From: Lelliottia sp. JS-SCA-14
GTDB taxonomy: Bacteria; Pseudomonadota; Gammaproteobacteria; Enterobacterales; Enterobacteriaceae
Direction of reading: 5' to 3'
Length of the DNA stretch: 64,000 nt
Assembly: GCF_035593345.1 (NCBI RefSeq)
Contig: NZ_CP141606.1
Location: forward strand, 620,001-684,000
Part shown: positions 19,770-28,125 of the stretch, in pieces
How the letters are laid out: every line of letters starts with the position of its first letter
Position numbering within the stretch: position 1 is the first letter of the stretch
Program-made: the position numbers and the translations under genes
The notes under the pieces: model-generated
Database searches by the model: none
The model's input: only the letters and a program-made list of their open reading frames with translations
Told to the model about the DNA's origin: nothing

Positions 19770-20282
19770 TTAAACAAACAATGGCTCGGTAACTTTGTGA
19801 ATCTGCTGGAAATCAAAACCTATCTCTTTGGCAATTTCTTCCTGAACATTTTCAGGGAAGTGTGCTTTCAGAATTTGCTGCATAAGTGAGCAAATAAGGT
19901 TCTTGTTATTTTTCAGCCGCGCGTAATACTCTTCAGTGAAACCGCCTGCGACGCAATAGCTCACTAACTCTGTGACTGGAGGTTCTTTGCTTCCAGTGCT
20001 GGAACAATGTTCAGCATTATGAAGTTCCCAGAATCCATCCCCTTTCAGCCGCCAGAACGGCATTTGAGGGTAGTGGGTTGCGCGCTTTGGACCAAAACGT
20101 TCTAACAGGTTAAGCAGCGGGTGATGGATTTCCGTACCATAGTCGAATAAACGGCCATGGCCACGCTGGTAATTTGCCAGTACATACAGAAGCAATAGCG
20201 GCTTATGAGGTGCACGTTCATTACCTTTGCGCCAGATTCTAATATCGGAAATAGCTTGTTCCAGGGTTTTATTGGGGATCAT
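19770..20282 (-). CDS. stand-alone SBD-like (phosphorothioate-DNA-binding) domain protein
   Basis: 170 residues. It resembles the N-terminal sulfur-binding domain of phosphorothioate-dependent HNH restriction enzymes: RAPHKPLLLLYVLANYQRG at 23-41, RFGPKRATHYPQMPFWRLKGDGFWEL at 62-87 in two parts, and KAHFPENVQEEI near the end. In those enzymes a Cys-rich HNH domain follows; here the protein stops (EPLFV) with no HNH domain. The next gene downstream encodes a DUF262/HNH-type protein, so sensor and nuclease may be split. It could instead be a truncated relic. No dnd or ssp modification genes are in view. Confidence 0.7.
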   Translation of the reverse strand: MIPNKTLEQAISDIRIWRKGNERAPHKPLLLLYVLANYQRGHGRLFDYGTEIHHPLLNLLERFGPKRATHYPQMPFWRLKGDGFWELHNAEHCSSTGSKEPPVTELVSYCVAGGFTEEYYARLKNNKNLICSLMQQILKAHFPENVQEEIAKEIGFDFQQIHKVTEPLFV

Positions 20283-20367
20283 CGTGTTATGTCATTAACT
20301 AAAATAATTGCGATGATGCTCGCAAAATCCCTCCCAATCAACCACCCACCTCTCACAACCAACAAAA

Positions 20368-20387
20368 AAGGCGCCCATCGGCGCCTT
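20368..20387 (-). terminator. terminator of symE
   Basis: AAGGCGCC-CATC... GGCGCCTT palindrome preceded by six A on the plus strand, giving a T-tract on the minus strand 18 bp after the symE stop. Confidence 0.82.
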
Positions 20388-20405
20388 CCCCATTCAATTG
20401 ATTTT

Positions 20406-20747
20406 TCAGCCTTTCGAACTCTTCGCCGATATCACTCCGACGAACTCCACCACCTGCTTTTGCTTACGCGCTGAGAGCTTACTCACCTCGCGCACCAGCT
20501 TCTCCATCTCCGTTTCTTCCGGTTCTGGTTCTCGTGCGGTCAGGATCATGCAGCCTTTCATCACCTTCACGTCCACTTTGGTGCCGGTGCTGAATCCGGC
20601 TTCATCCAGCCAGTAGCCCTTCATGATAAAGGCCGGCATACGGGCGTGATCGTGAAAACGGCTCGCATAACTCACGGTGAAGGTGCGGTTATCGGCGGGG
20701 AACACTTCTGGTTCAAATGAATCTGCAATACAATCGACGTTAGTCAT
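20406..20747 (-). CDS. symE: SymE family type I toxin
   Basis: 113 residues, aligned throughout with E. coli SymE ([59 protein letters not shown]). SymE has an AbrB/SpoVT-like fold and, when overproduced, inhibits translation and promotes RNA breakdown or nucleoid condensation. In E. coli it is SOS-induced and held down by the antisense RNA SymR, encoded opposite its 5' end. A LexA-like box lies 80-95 bp upstream. In E. coli symE neighbours the hsd/mcr restriction cluster; here too it borders restriction genes. Confidence 0.9.
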   Translation of the reverse strand: MTNVDCIADSFEPEVFPADNRTFTVSYASRFHDHARMPAFIMKGYWLDEAGFSTGTKVDVKVMKGCMILTAREPEPEETEMEKLVREVSKLSARKQKQVVEFVGVISAKSSKG

Positions 20748-20825
20748 AGTTACTATTCTCTCTAATAGTGATTGTGATGAGCGGTGCGGACGTGTTGGCG
20801 CATGTCCGCATCGCGTTATGAATAC

Positions 20826-20841
20826 CTGTATATTTAATCAG
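20826..20841. promoter_or_regulatory. LexA-box-like site upstream of symE
   Basis: CTGTATATTTAATCAG matches CTGT-N8-ACAG at 7 of 8 fixed positions with an AT-rich centre. It lies 79 bp before the symE ATG. Confidence 0.5.
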
Positions 20842-20955
20842 GAAAATATTTAAAGTCCAGCTGAATACAAAACGTAATAAGCGTTATTCGGAGTGATTTG
20901 AATATATAAAAATCATGAATTCATTATTCACAATATATATTTCCGGAATAAGTAT

Positions 20956-21966
20956 TTAATTACGCTCACTCGATCTCCGCATCCTCAACCGTCCCGCCAG
21001 CGTTACATGCGTCGCCGCATCTTCCTGATTGCACAGATACTCCACGGCTAACCGCCCCAGCTCGCTATAAGGCAGCTGAATACTGGTCAGCGCCGGAGTC
21101 AGCTGTTCGGAAATCTTCTGATCGTCGTAGCCCGCCAGCAGCATGTCCTGCGGGATCTGCACGTTGTTCACCGCCAGCGCCTGATAGCAGCCGATCGCCA
21201 GCCAGTCGCTGGCGCAGAAGATCGCGTCCGGGCGTTCCGGCAACGCCAGCAGGGCCTCGGTCGCGGTGAAGGACTCGCTGAACTGCCAGTTGGTCGGGCG
21301 AACCAGACTCTCATCGAACGCCAGTCCGGCCTGTTCCAGCGCGGCCTGGTAGCCCGCCTTACGCTGGCGGGTGGCCTCCATCCAGCTCTCGCCGGTGATG
21401 TGCGCGATGCGCGTGGCCCCCTGAGCAATCAGATGGCGCGTCACCTGGAAGGCGTTGGCGAAGTCGTCGGGAATGAATGACGGCAGCAGCGGGGAGCCGG
21501 GGTCGCGCTGGTTGAGCAGCACCAGCGGGAGCTGCGTGCAGTCCTGGAAATCGGTCATGTCCACCAGAGTGGTGACGGGGGAGGCGAGGATAATCCCCAC
21601 GCAGTTGCGCTTCTCCAGCTGGCGGATGATGTTCAGGGCCAGCTCCACGTCGTCGCCGTAGTCGTACACGGTCAGCAGCGTCTCGTTGCGCCAGGCCGCA
21701 TCCCGCGCCTGGCTGATGGCGTCGATAAAGGGGTCGTAACTTTGCAGGGAGCTGACCAGCAGCGCCACCTCTTCCTGGTTGCGCGGCGCGTGGATGGCGG
21801 GCAGGCGGTCGTAGCCGAGTTCGGCGGCCACGCCGATCACCCGCTGGCGCGTCTCGTCGCTGAGCTTGATGTTGCGGGACTGGTTGAGCACCAGCGATAC
21901 CGTCGCCTGCGACACCCCCGCCGCACGCGCAATATCGTTCATCGTGATTTTGTTTTTCCGCTTCAT
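20956..21966 (-). CDS. LacI family transcriptional regulator
   Basis: 336 residues. N-terminal LacI helix-turn-helix and hinge (MNDIARAAGVSQATVSLVLNQSRNIKLSDETRQRV, residues 9-43), then a periplasmic-binding-like effector domain (GYDDQKISEQLTPALTSIQLPYSELG near the end). It is divergent from a GH5-like hydrolase and a sugar symporter, so it most likely represses both and responds to the sugar they handle. Start ATG 21966 behind AAGGGGGAGCG. Confidence 0.92.
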   Translation of the reverse strand: MKRKNKITMNDIARAAGVSQATVSLVLNQSRNIKLSDETRQRVIGVAAELGYDRLPAIHAPRNQEEVALLVSSLQSYDPFIDAISQARDAAWRNETLLTVYDYGDDVELALNIIRQLEKRNCVGIILASPVTTLVDMTDFQDCTQLPLVLLNQRDPGSPLLPSFIPDDFANAFQVTRHLIAQGATRIAHITGESWMEATRQRKAGYQAALEQAGLAFDESLVRPTNWQFSESFTATEALLALPERPDAIFCASDWLAIGCYQALAVNNVQIPQDMLLAGYDDQKISEQLTPALTSIQLPYSELGRLAVEYLCNQEDAATHVTLAGRLRMRRSSERN

Positions 21967-22109
21967 CCGCTCGCTCCCCCTTGAGAAACAGCATCATACC
22001 TTAACCGTCTTCCAAAGCGCGGTCGATCACGTTTCTTATGCGCTCAAGCCTGAACTTTGTGATTGCTGTCGCTTTTCTGAATGCGCCAGTTTGCTCATTT
22101 ATAGTTCAA

Positions 22110-22123
22110 CTAATATTTATTAG
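22110..22123. promoter_or_regulatory. operator-like inverted repeat before the GH5 gene
   Basis: CTAATA-TT-TATTAG, a perfect 6-bp inverted repeat with 2-bp spacer, sits 28 bp before the hydrolase start in the divergent regulator-hydrolase gap. LacI-family operators are short palindromes of this kind; more AT-rich than usual. Confidence 0.4.
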
Positions 22124-22151
22124 CTAAATATTATCAGCAAGTGAGGCGACG

Positions 22152-23246
22152 ATGAAACAGCAGTGGAGTAAAGAACAGGCGCAGGCGTGGTATCAGCAAA
22201 AAGGGTGGCTCTGCGGGTTTAACTATCTGCCGTCGACGGCGGTGAACTGGACGGATATCTGGCAGCAGGAGACGTTCGATCCCGAAACCATTGACCGTGA
22301 ACTCGGCTGGGCGGCGGACGCGGGCTACAACACCCTGCGCATCAACCTGCCGTTTATCGTCTGGGAGCACGATCGCGACGGATTGCTGGCGCGTATTGAC
22401 CACTTTCTGACGCTTGCTGACCGCCACGGGTTCAGCACCATGCTGACGCTGATGGACGACTGCGGGTTCTCGGGCGATGAGCCGTATCTCGGCCCGCAGA
22501 AGCCGCCGATCCCGGGCAAACACAACAGCCAGGCGGCGGCGAGCCCAGGGCGCGATAAAGTGTGCGATCGCGACTGCTGGCCGCAGATTGAGCGTTATAT
22601 CCGCGACGTTATCCGCCAGTTCCGCGACGATAAACGCGTCCTGGTGTGGGATCTCTACAACGAGCCGGGCAACCGCGGGATTTTTGCGACCGGCACCGTG
22701 GAAGTGCAGTACGACGAAAAACTGGAAAGCTACGCGCATGAGCTGATGAAACGGGCGTTCGAGTGGGCGCGGGAAGAAGATCCGGAGCAGCCGCTGACGG
22801 TCTGCGCGTGGCGCGTGTCGCCAGATGTGGAAGTGGAAGGAGAGACCTTCTTCCAGCATCCGCTCGATCAAACCGCGCTGGAGTTGTCGGACGTGGTGAG
22901 CTACCACGCTTACCTCAACACCGGGCGCATGACCGCGATTATCCAGCAGTTACAGCAGTTTGGCCGCCCGATGTTCTGCACCGAATGGCTGGCGCGCCAC
23001 GTCGGGAGCACCATCGAAGAGCAGCTCCCGCTAATGTACACCGCGAAGGTCGCGCCGTACCAGTGGGGCCTGGTGCGCGGCAAAACCCAGACCTGGCTGC
23101 CGTGGCCGGTGATCATGACCGGCTCGACCGACTACTGCCGTCTGTGGTTCCACGACGTCTTCGAAGAGAACGGCATCCCGTTCTCGCGCAGCGAAATCGC
23201 CCTGATGCGCAAGCTGCGCAAAATCGCCCCGCAGCCGCAGGCATAA
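22152..23246 (+). CDS. glycoside hydrolase family 5-like protein
   Basis: 364 residues, cytoplasmic by lack of a signal peptide. GH5/clan-A signatures: the acid/base in DLYNEPGN (Glu171) and the nucleophile in FCTEW (Glu278), with YHAY between them and [12 protein letters not shown] near the start. It probably hydrolyses an imported oligosaccharide or glycoside brought in by the adjacent symporter. The substrate cannot be read from the sequence. Start ATG 22152 behind GAGGCG; 45 bp to the next gene. Confidence 0.85.
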   Translation: MKQQWSKEQAQAWYQQKGWLCGFNYLPSTAVNWTDIWQQETFDPETIDRELGWAADAGYNTLRINLPFIVWEHDRDGLLARIDHFLTLADRHGFSTMLTLMDDCGFSGDEPYLGPQKPPIPGKHNSQAAASPGRDKVCDRDCWPQIERYIRDVIRQFRDDKRVLVWDLYNEPGNRGIFATGTVEVQYDEKLESYAHELMKRAFEWAREEDPEQPLTVCAWRVSPDVEVEGETFFQHPLDQTALELSDVVSYHAYLNTGRMTAIIQQLQQFGRPMFCTEWLARHVGSTIEEQLPLMYTAKVAPYQWGLVRGKTQTWLPWPVIMTGSTDYCRLWFHDVFEENGIPFSRSEIALMRKLRKIAPQPQA

Positions 23247-23291
23247 CAATAACGATCCGGCGGTACGCCGCCGGACAGCAAGGTACGCACT

Positions 23292-24686
23292 ATGGCAACG
23301 ACAATGAAAATACCGTCTCGCGAGTTGTGGTCCTATTTTGGCTATGGTTTAGGTCAGTGTTTTAGTTTTGGTTTAGTGGGTTCATTTATTAACTATTTTT
23401 ACACCGACGTGCTGGGGATCTCGGCCCTGGCGGCGAGCTCGATCTTCCTGATTGCCCGCGTCTGGGATGCGGTTCACGATCCGCTGTTCGCCAGCATTAT
23501 GGACACCATTAACAGCCGATTCGGCAAGTTTCGGCATTTTTTACTTATCGCTCCGCTGCTGATCACCGGCGTCACGCTGCTGTCGTTCTATAAAATCGAA
23601 GCGGACATGACCACCAAAATCCTCTACGCCGGGGTGACCTATATTCTGTGGGGGACGCTGTACGCGATCTCCGATATCCCGTTCTGGTCGATGTCGTCGG
23701 TGATGACCAACGACTCCGGTCAGCGCACCCGCGCGGTGACGGCGGCGATGCTCGGCGTCAACGCCGGGATTGCCTGCGCGAATATCTTCTTCCCGAAACT
23801 GGCGGCGTTTTTTGCCCAGTACAGCAACGACAAAGGCTATTTCATGGCGGCGCTGGTGATGATGCTCTTCGGCCTGCCGCTGATGTTGAACGGCTTTATG
23901 CAGATTAAAGAGCGCGTCCCGCCGAGCGCGGAGAAGGTGACGATGCGAGACACCTTCCACAATCTGCGTCAGAACAAACCGCTGTTCGTCATCCTGCTGT
24001 CGTTCTTTTTCTGCGTGTTCCATAACGTCGCCAACGGGATTTACATCTACTTCTTTATCTACAACCTCGGCGACGGCAGCCTGCAGATGGCGATCGGCAT
24101 TATGGGGATCGTGGCGGCGGTGGTGTGCCTGATAGCACCAATGCTGACCCGCAGGATGCAGAAGCGAAAACTGTTTATGATCCTCTGCGGGCTGGATATC
24201 GCGGTGCGCGCGGTGATGTGGTTCGCGGGATATCACCACACGGCGTTGCTGTTCCTGCTGCTTGGTCTCAGCACCTTGTTCGTCATGATGAGCAATATCC
24301 TCACCTCGTCGATGATCGCCGACACCATCGAGTACGCTGAGTACCACACCCATAAACGCTGCGCGGCGATCACCTTCTCCGGGCAGACCTTCACCGGCAA
24401 GATGTCGGTGGCGGTGGGCGGGGGCTTGATCGGCGTGTTCCTGACGATGATCGGCTACGTACCGCAGGCGCAAACCCAGAGCGATGGCGTGCTGACCGGG
24501 CTGTTCTTCGGCATCTGCCTGCTTCCGGCGATTGGCTCGCTGATCCGCCTCGGCTGCATGTCGCGCTTCACCTTTACCGAAGAGAAACATGCGGAGATTT
24601 GCCGTCTGCTGGCGGAGCGCCGCCATGCTTCAGCGCAGGATGTGGAAGGCGACGAGCGGCTGGATCGCCCGGTCTCGGTGAATTAG
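23292..24686 (+). CDS. GPH-family sugar:cation symporter (MFS)
   Basis: 464 residues with about 12 transmembrane segments. It begins with the MelB/YihO/XynP-like pattern SRELWSYFGYGLGQCFSFGLVGSFINYFYTD, split here by the helix 1-2 boundary, and carries VWDAVHDPLFASIMD. GPH transporters bring glycosides, pentosides or hexuronides in with Na+ or H+. Paired with the upstream GH5-like hydrolase, under the divergent LacI regulator. Confidence 0.9.
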   Translation: MATTMKIPSRELWSYFGYGLGQCFSFGLVGSFINYFYTDVLGISALAASSIFLIARVWDAVHDPLFASIMDTINSRFGKFRHFLLIAPLLITGVTLLSFYKIEADMTTKILYAGVTYILWGTLYAISDIPFWSMSSVMTNDSGQRTRAVTAAMLGVNAGIACANIFFPKLAAFFAQYSNDKGYFMAALVMMLFGLPLMLNGFMQIKERVPPSAEKVTMRDTFHNLRQNKPLFVILLSFFFCVFHNVANGIYIYFFIYNLGDGSLQMAIGIMGIVAAVVCLIAPMLTRRMQKRKLFMILCGLDIAVRAVMWFAGYHHTALLFLLLGLSTLFVMMSNILTSSMIADTIEYAEYHTHKRCAAITFSGQTFTGKMSVAVGGGLIGVFLTMIGYVPQAQTQSDGVLTGLFFGICLLPAIGSLIRLGCMSRFTFTEEKHAEICRLLAERRHASAQDVEGDERLDRPVSVN

Positions 24687-24694
24687 CTTTTATG

Positions 24695-24716
24695 GGCGCC
24701 TGCCCGGCAGGCGTCC
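24695..24716. terminator. hairpin between converging symporter and trpS2
   Basis: CGCCTGCC/GGCAGGCG inverted repeat between convergent genes. It lacks a clear T-tract on either strand, so termination is likely but weakly supported. Confidence 0.5.
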
Positions 24717-24725
24717 ACTTATCCT

Positions 24726-25730
24726 TCAGAACACCGGTACGCCCAGCCCCTGTTTCACCTCTTTGAGCGTCGCCTGCGTGATCTCGTGCGCCCGTTCGCT
24801 ACCGTTTTTCAGCATCGCCATCAGTTGGCTTTTGTCCTGAATGTAGGTCGCCCGGCGCTCGCGCATCGGCGCAATCAGCTCCTGCAGACAGGCTTCCAGC
24901 TCGTTTTTGCAGGTTCTGTCGCCCAGTCCGCCCTGCTGATAGTGCGCTTTCATCGCCGCGACTTTGGCTTTGTCCGCGTGGAACGCATCCAGATAGGTAA
25001 ACACCACGTTGCCCTCGACCTGCCCCGGATCGCTCACTTTCAGATGGTTCGGATCGGTATACATCGCGCTGACGGCGCGGTGGATGGTCTCTTCGCTGGC
25101 CGAAAGGTGCAGGGTGTTGCCGAGGGATTTTGACATCTTGGCGTTGCCGTCGACGCCCGGCAGGCGGCTGGTGTCGCTCAGCATCGCCTTGCAGTGGCGC
25201 AGTACCGGGGCGGGCAGCAGGCTATTCATCTTGTGGACGATTTCGTTGGTCTGCTCGATCATCGGCAGCTGGTCATCGCCGACGGGCACCACTTCCGCTT
25301 TAAACGCGGTGATATCCGCCGCCTGGCTGATGGGATACACGAGGAAACCGGCGGGCAGCGAGCGGGCAAAGCCTTTCTGGGCGATTTCGTTTTTCACCGT
25401 CGGGTTGCGCTCCACGCGCGCCACGGTGACGATGTTCATATACAGCATCGTCAGTTCGGCCAGCGCGGGCAGGGCGGACTGCAGGCAGATGGTCGTGAGA
25501 TCGGGATCGATACCCGCGGCGAGATAGTCGGCCAGCACTTCGGGGATGTTATCGCGGATTTTTTGCGGGTTGCTGCCATTATCCGTCAGGCCCTGCAGGT
25601 CGGCGACCAGCACAAACTGCTGATAATCCTGCTGGAGCGCGACGCGCTGGCGCAGCGATCCAACATAGTGCCCAAGATGCAGAGGGCCAGTCGGACGGTC
25701 GCCGGTGAGGATGGTCGTTTTGGTGTTCAT
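24726..25730 (-). CDS. trpS2: tryptophanyl-tRNA synthetase, second copy
   Basis: 334 residues. A complete class I TrpRS: HLGH (HIGH signature) at 18-21, KMSKS at 198-202, and the tryptophan pocket region around YPISQAADI. It charges tRNA-Trp. The housekeeping trpS of enterobacteria sits elsewhere (beside gph in E. coli), so this is an additional, divergent synthetase. Its 5' leader holds a Trp-rich leader peptide and alternative hairpins, so it should switch on when charged tRNA-Trp runs short. Second TrpRS enzymes elsewhere can confer resistance to TrpRS inhibitors such as indolmycin; inference only. Confidence 0.92.
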   Translation of the reverse strand: MNTKTTILTGDRPTGPLHLGHYVGSLRQRVALQQDYQQFVLVADLQGLTDNGSNPQKIRDNIPEVLADYLAAGIDPDLTTICLQSALPALAELTMLYMNIVTVARVERNPTVKNEIAQKGFARSLPAGFLVYPISQAADITAFKAEVVPVGDDQLPMIEQTNEIVHKMNSLLPAPVLRHCKAMLSDTSRLPGVDGNAKMSKSLGNTLHLSASEETIHRAVSAMYTDPNHLKVSDPGQVEGNVVFTYLDAFHADKAKVAAMKAHYQQGGLGDRTCKNELEACLQELIAPMRERRATYIQDKSQLMAMLKNGSERAHEITQATLKEVKQGLGVPVF

Positions 25731-25778
25731 GTAAGACTCCTTAAGGTTTTAAAAGCCGAAAGACGTCTTAGAAATGCA

Positions 25779-25800
25779 ATAGCCGCCTTTCGGCGGCTAT
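25779..25800 (-). terminator. trpS2 leader terminator (3:4 hairpin)
   Basis: ATAGCCGCC-GAAA-GGCGGCTAT on the minus strand, a perfect 9-bp stem capped by a GNRA loop, then TTGCATTTC. Its left arm (GCCGCC) can instead pair with GGCGGC just upstream, giving an antiterminator. The T-tract is weak. Confidence 0.72.
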
Positions 25801-25833
25801 CTGAAAAAGAGGGAAAACAATTCCGGGCCGCCT

Positions 25834-25890
25834 TTAAGAAGGCAGCCACCACTGGGTGTGATGGAAAGCGGGGAGGTGTTTTCTGTTCAT
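25834..25890 (-). CDS. trpS2 leader peptide with tandem Trp codons
   Basis: An 18-residue reading frame, MNRKHLPAFHHTQWWLPS, starts with ATG at 25890-25888 and stops at 25836-25834, 103 bp before trpS2. Two adjacent TGG codons sit four codons before the stop, at the foot of a hairpin (GGCTGCCTT/AAGGCGGCC). Ribosome stalling there would free GGCGGC to pair with GCCGCC and block the terminator. This is the trp-operon attenuation layout. The ribosome-binding site is weak (ACGGTAATTCA). Confidence 0.82.
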   Translation of the reverse strand: MNRKHLPAFHHTQWWLPS

Positions 25891-25935
25891 TGAATTACCG
25901 TATCATGTTCTGAGCGAAACACAACAGGGGATCCT

Positions 25936-26358
25936 ATGCTGCAATCACTGAACCACCTCACGTTGGCCGTCAGCAACCTGCAAACCAGCATGAATTTCTG
26001 GCGCGATCTGCTGGGTTTGTCACTCCATGCCCAGTGGGACACGGGCGCATATCTCACCTGCGGCGACCTCTGGCTGTGCCTGTCTTTCGACGAAACCCGC
26101 AACTACGTTCCGCCTGAGGAGAGCGATTACACCCACTATGCGTTCAGCGTTGCACCCGAAGATTTTGACGCTTTCTCGCACAAGCTGGAGCAGGCTGGCG
26201 TCACCGTCTGGAAAACCAATAAAAGCGAAGGGGCATCGTTCTATTTTCTCGACCCGGACGGACACAAGCTGGAGCTGCACGTGGGCGATATCGCCGCGCG
26301 ACTGGCGGCGTGTCGGGAAAAACCTTATGCGGGGATGCGGTTTTATTCGCAGGATTAG
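25936..26358 (+). CDS. fosA: fosfomycin glutathione transferase FosA
   Basis: 140 residues of the vicinal oxygen chelate fold. FosA adds glutathione to the fosfomycin epoxide using Mn2+ and K+. The metal ligands fit His7, His67 (DYTHYAF) and Glu113 (KLELHV), and the loop [19 protein letters not shown] is intact. It matches plasmid and chromosomal FosA proteins of Enterobacter-like species closely by eye; the exact allele cannot be named here. Its promoter region is shared with the divergent trpS2 leader. Start ATG behind AGGGG. Confidence 0.93.
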   Translation: MLQSLNHLTLAVSNLQTSMNFWRDLLGLSLHAQWDTGAYLTCGDLWLCLSFDETRNYVPPEESDYTHYAFSVAPEDFDAFSHKLEQAGVTVWKTNKSEGASFYFLDPDGHKLELHVGDIAARLAACREKPYAGMRFYSQD

Positions 26359-27164
26359 TCGCAAACCATCTCGCGCTGCGTAATCTCCATTTGCGCGTAA
26401 CCCGCCGCCAAAAACAGCGGCGTTAAACGCTCAGGCACTGAGACCGGGGTGCTGATTCCTGGATATTGCTCGCTCAGGATCTGCAACATGCGCTGAGCCT
26501 CTCCCTTGCCGCGCGATGCTGGTTCCACAAATAGATAGCGCAGCTGCGGCACCGGACCGTGAGTGGTGATAACCGCCCATGCTCCCCGACCTGTGTTCAG
26601 CACCGTGCAGGGCAAGGATCGCAGCGCCAGCGGATCCAATTGCCAGGGCGTGGTCTCCGGCGGAGCAGAAAAGAGTGCGTGGTACAGGGAATCCAGCGTG
26701 GCGGAGTGTAGTTTCGCGCCCTGCGGGTTCTCCGTCGAGCTGCCTTTAAACCCGAGCAGCGCCTGTGCATCGCGAAAACCCAGCGACTTGTACAGCGCAA
26801 TCCCGGCGTTGTTTTCGGCGATCACTTCCAGATAAAGACGCGCTACGCCTTTGGTTTTCAAAGCGGCGAACAGCGGTGCGAGCATCGATCGGGCCAGCCC
26901 TTTCCCACGAAGTGCCGGAACGATGGCAAACGCCGCCAGACGCGCGATCGAATCTCGTCGGGTGATAATGGCAATCGCCACCGGCTCACCGTCCTGCAGC
27001 CAGACGCAGGAGTCTTCCACACTCATCCCTTCTGCCCCGAAACGCAGGGCAAAAGCTTCCGGCGTGAGCGAGAAAGGGACGAAATAGTTCTGAAAGCAGC
27101 GCCCCAGAATGTCAGTAAGTTCCGTAAAGCTGAAATGAAGCGCGCTGGTTGCGGTCAGTTCCAT
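26355..27164 (-). CDS. GNAT family N-acetyltransferase
   Basis: 269 residues from ATG 27164 ([13 protein letters not shown]), chosen over a GTG 15 bp upstream because GAGGA lies 9 bp before it. The first half is a complete GNAT domain with the acetyl-CoA loop [14 protein letters not shown] (Q/RxxGxG/A). The second half looks like a second, weaker GNAT-type fold ([16 protein letters not shown]), so this may be a tandem-domain acetyltransferase. Substrate unknown. Its stop overlaps the fosA end on the opposite strand. Confidence 0.85.
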   Translation of the reverse strand: MELTATSALHFSFTELTDILGRCFQNYFVPFSLTPEAFALRFGAEGMSVEDSCVWLQDGEPVAIAIITRRDSIARLAAFAIVPALRGKGLARSMLAPLFAALKTKGVARLYLEVIAENNAGIALYKSLGFRDAQALLGFKGSSTENPQGAKLHSATLDSLYHALFSAPPETTPWQLDPLALRSLPCTVLNTGRGAWAVITTHGPVPQLRYLFVEPASRGKGEAQRMLQILSEQYPGISTPVSVPERLTPLFLAAGYAQMEITQREMVCD

Positions 27165-27222
27165 GACGATCGTCCTCACAAATAGACAGGAAATCAGTGT
27201 AGCGGATGAATTCTTTCCTGTA

Positions 27223-28098
27223 TTACTGAACTTCCAGCGTTTTCAGTTCGTCGGCGATGGCTTTATTGCGTTCAGTTAATGTTGAACACATCTGCTTGTC
27301 TGATTCTTGTTTGCCTCGGCAGTAAAGATTCATCTGTGCGTTATTGAGCAGCACTCGATTGTTAAGGGTATTGATTTTATTTTCTGTCGGATTCTGTGTG
27401 CCATTTGCCAGCGCCAGGCGAAGCCCTTCCATAAACGAACAACTGTTATGGTAATCCATAAAGTCGTTGATCCCTTTAGAAAGCGGATACGCGGTGATAT
27501 CGTCATCTTTTAAGTGCTGCGCAATCGCGATTGCTTTGGTCTCGCGGGTTTGCTGAATTTTGTTATCGACGGCCGTGATAATCATTTGCTTGTAAACCAC
27601 CTCATTGACCAGTGAACGTTCGGAGTTAGAAAACATCGCTAACGCTGAGAAAATTGATTTGCTCACTGCTGGTGTGGCAACGGTAGAAATACCGGCAAAC
27701 AGACTGGTTAATGTTCCGGCGGTCACGTTAAAAGAAGCATCTCTGCCATAGATACTACGTCTGTGAATTAGGCATACCTGCTCCGAACCGGTCATCAGGG
27801 TGTAAATGGCGTTGTTGCGCTGGGTTCGGCATTTACCAGATCTGTCGGTTGTGCTCGTTGCAGTGACACAGTCCTCTGAAACAATGGCCTGCCTTTCGTT
27901 TATCTTATTTTGATTATCTGGATTTTTCTTTTTATCATCAGCAGCTGGATTTAATAATGCTCGCATTATTTTGTCAGAGGTAAAGGTAATGTTTTCATCA
28001 ATGTCGGGGCTGGAATAGCCCCGATAAAAATAACTGTCGGATACGCAGCCAGAGGTAGCCAAGCAAGATAACGTGAGCAAGCAAATACACTTTTTCAT
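27223..28098 (-). CDS. lipoprotein of unknown function
   Basis: 291 residues. Signal peptide with lipobox: MKKCICLLTLSCLATSGC, acylated at Cys18, so probably anchored in the outer membrane. The mature part has several Cys (SEDCVTATS, GKCRTQR, SEQVCLI, HNSCSFM, YCRGKQ, QMCSTL) that could form disulfides. A central hydrophobic Gly/Ala/Thr stretch (FNVTAGTLTSLFAGISTVATPA) resembles a membrane-active segment. Last gene of a three-gene minus-strand operon with a GH25 lysozyme and a membrane protein. Not assigned to a known family. Confidence 0.8.
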   Translation of the reverse strand: MKKCICLLTLSCLATSGCVSDSYFYRGYSSPDIDENITFTSDKIMRALLNPAADDKKKNPDNQNKINERQAIVSEDCVTATSTTDRSGKCRTQRNNAIYTLMTGSEQVCLIHRRSIYGRDASFNVTAGTLTSLFAGISTVATPAVSKSIFSALAMFSNSERSLVNEVVYKQMIITAVDNKIQQTRETKAIAIAQHLKDDDITAYPLSKGINDFMDYHNSCSFMEGLRLALANGTQNPTENKINTLNNRVLLNNAQMNLYCRGKQESDKQMCSTLTERNKAIADELKTLEVQ

Positions 28099-28125
28099 GA
28101 TGACCTTCCTGACCGCAGAATGGTG

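Noticed and set aside
19770..20282. Calling the SBD-like protein a full HNH endonuclease
   Set aside because: The frame stops before any Cys-x2-Cys/HNH region, and none is visible in the other frames of the following 88 bp.
10922..22150. Search for a right-end copy of the leuX 3' sequence (attR)
   Set aside because: I could not find a second CGAGTCCGGCCTTCGGCACC-like stretch; the right boundary stays undefined.
23541..24626. 361-codon antisense frame opposite the GPH symporter
   Set aside because: His/Arg/Gln-rich composition typical of shadow frames; the transporter frame is clearly coding.
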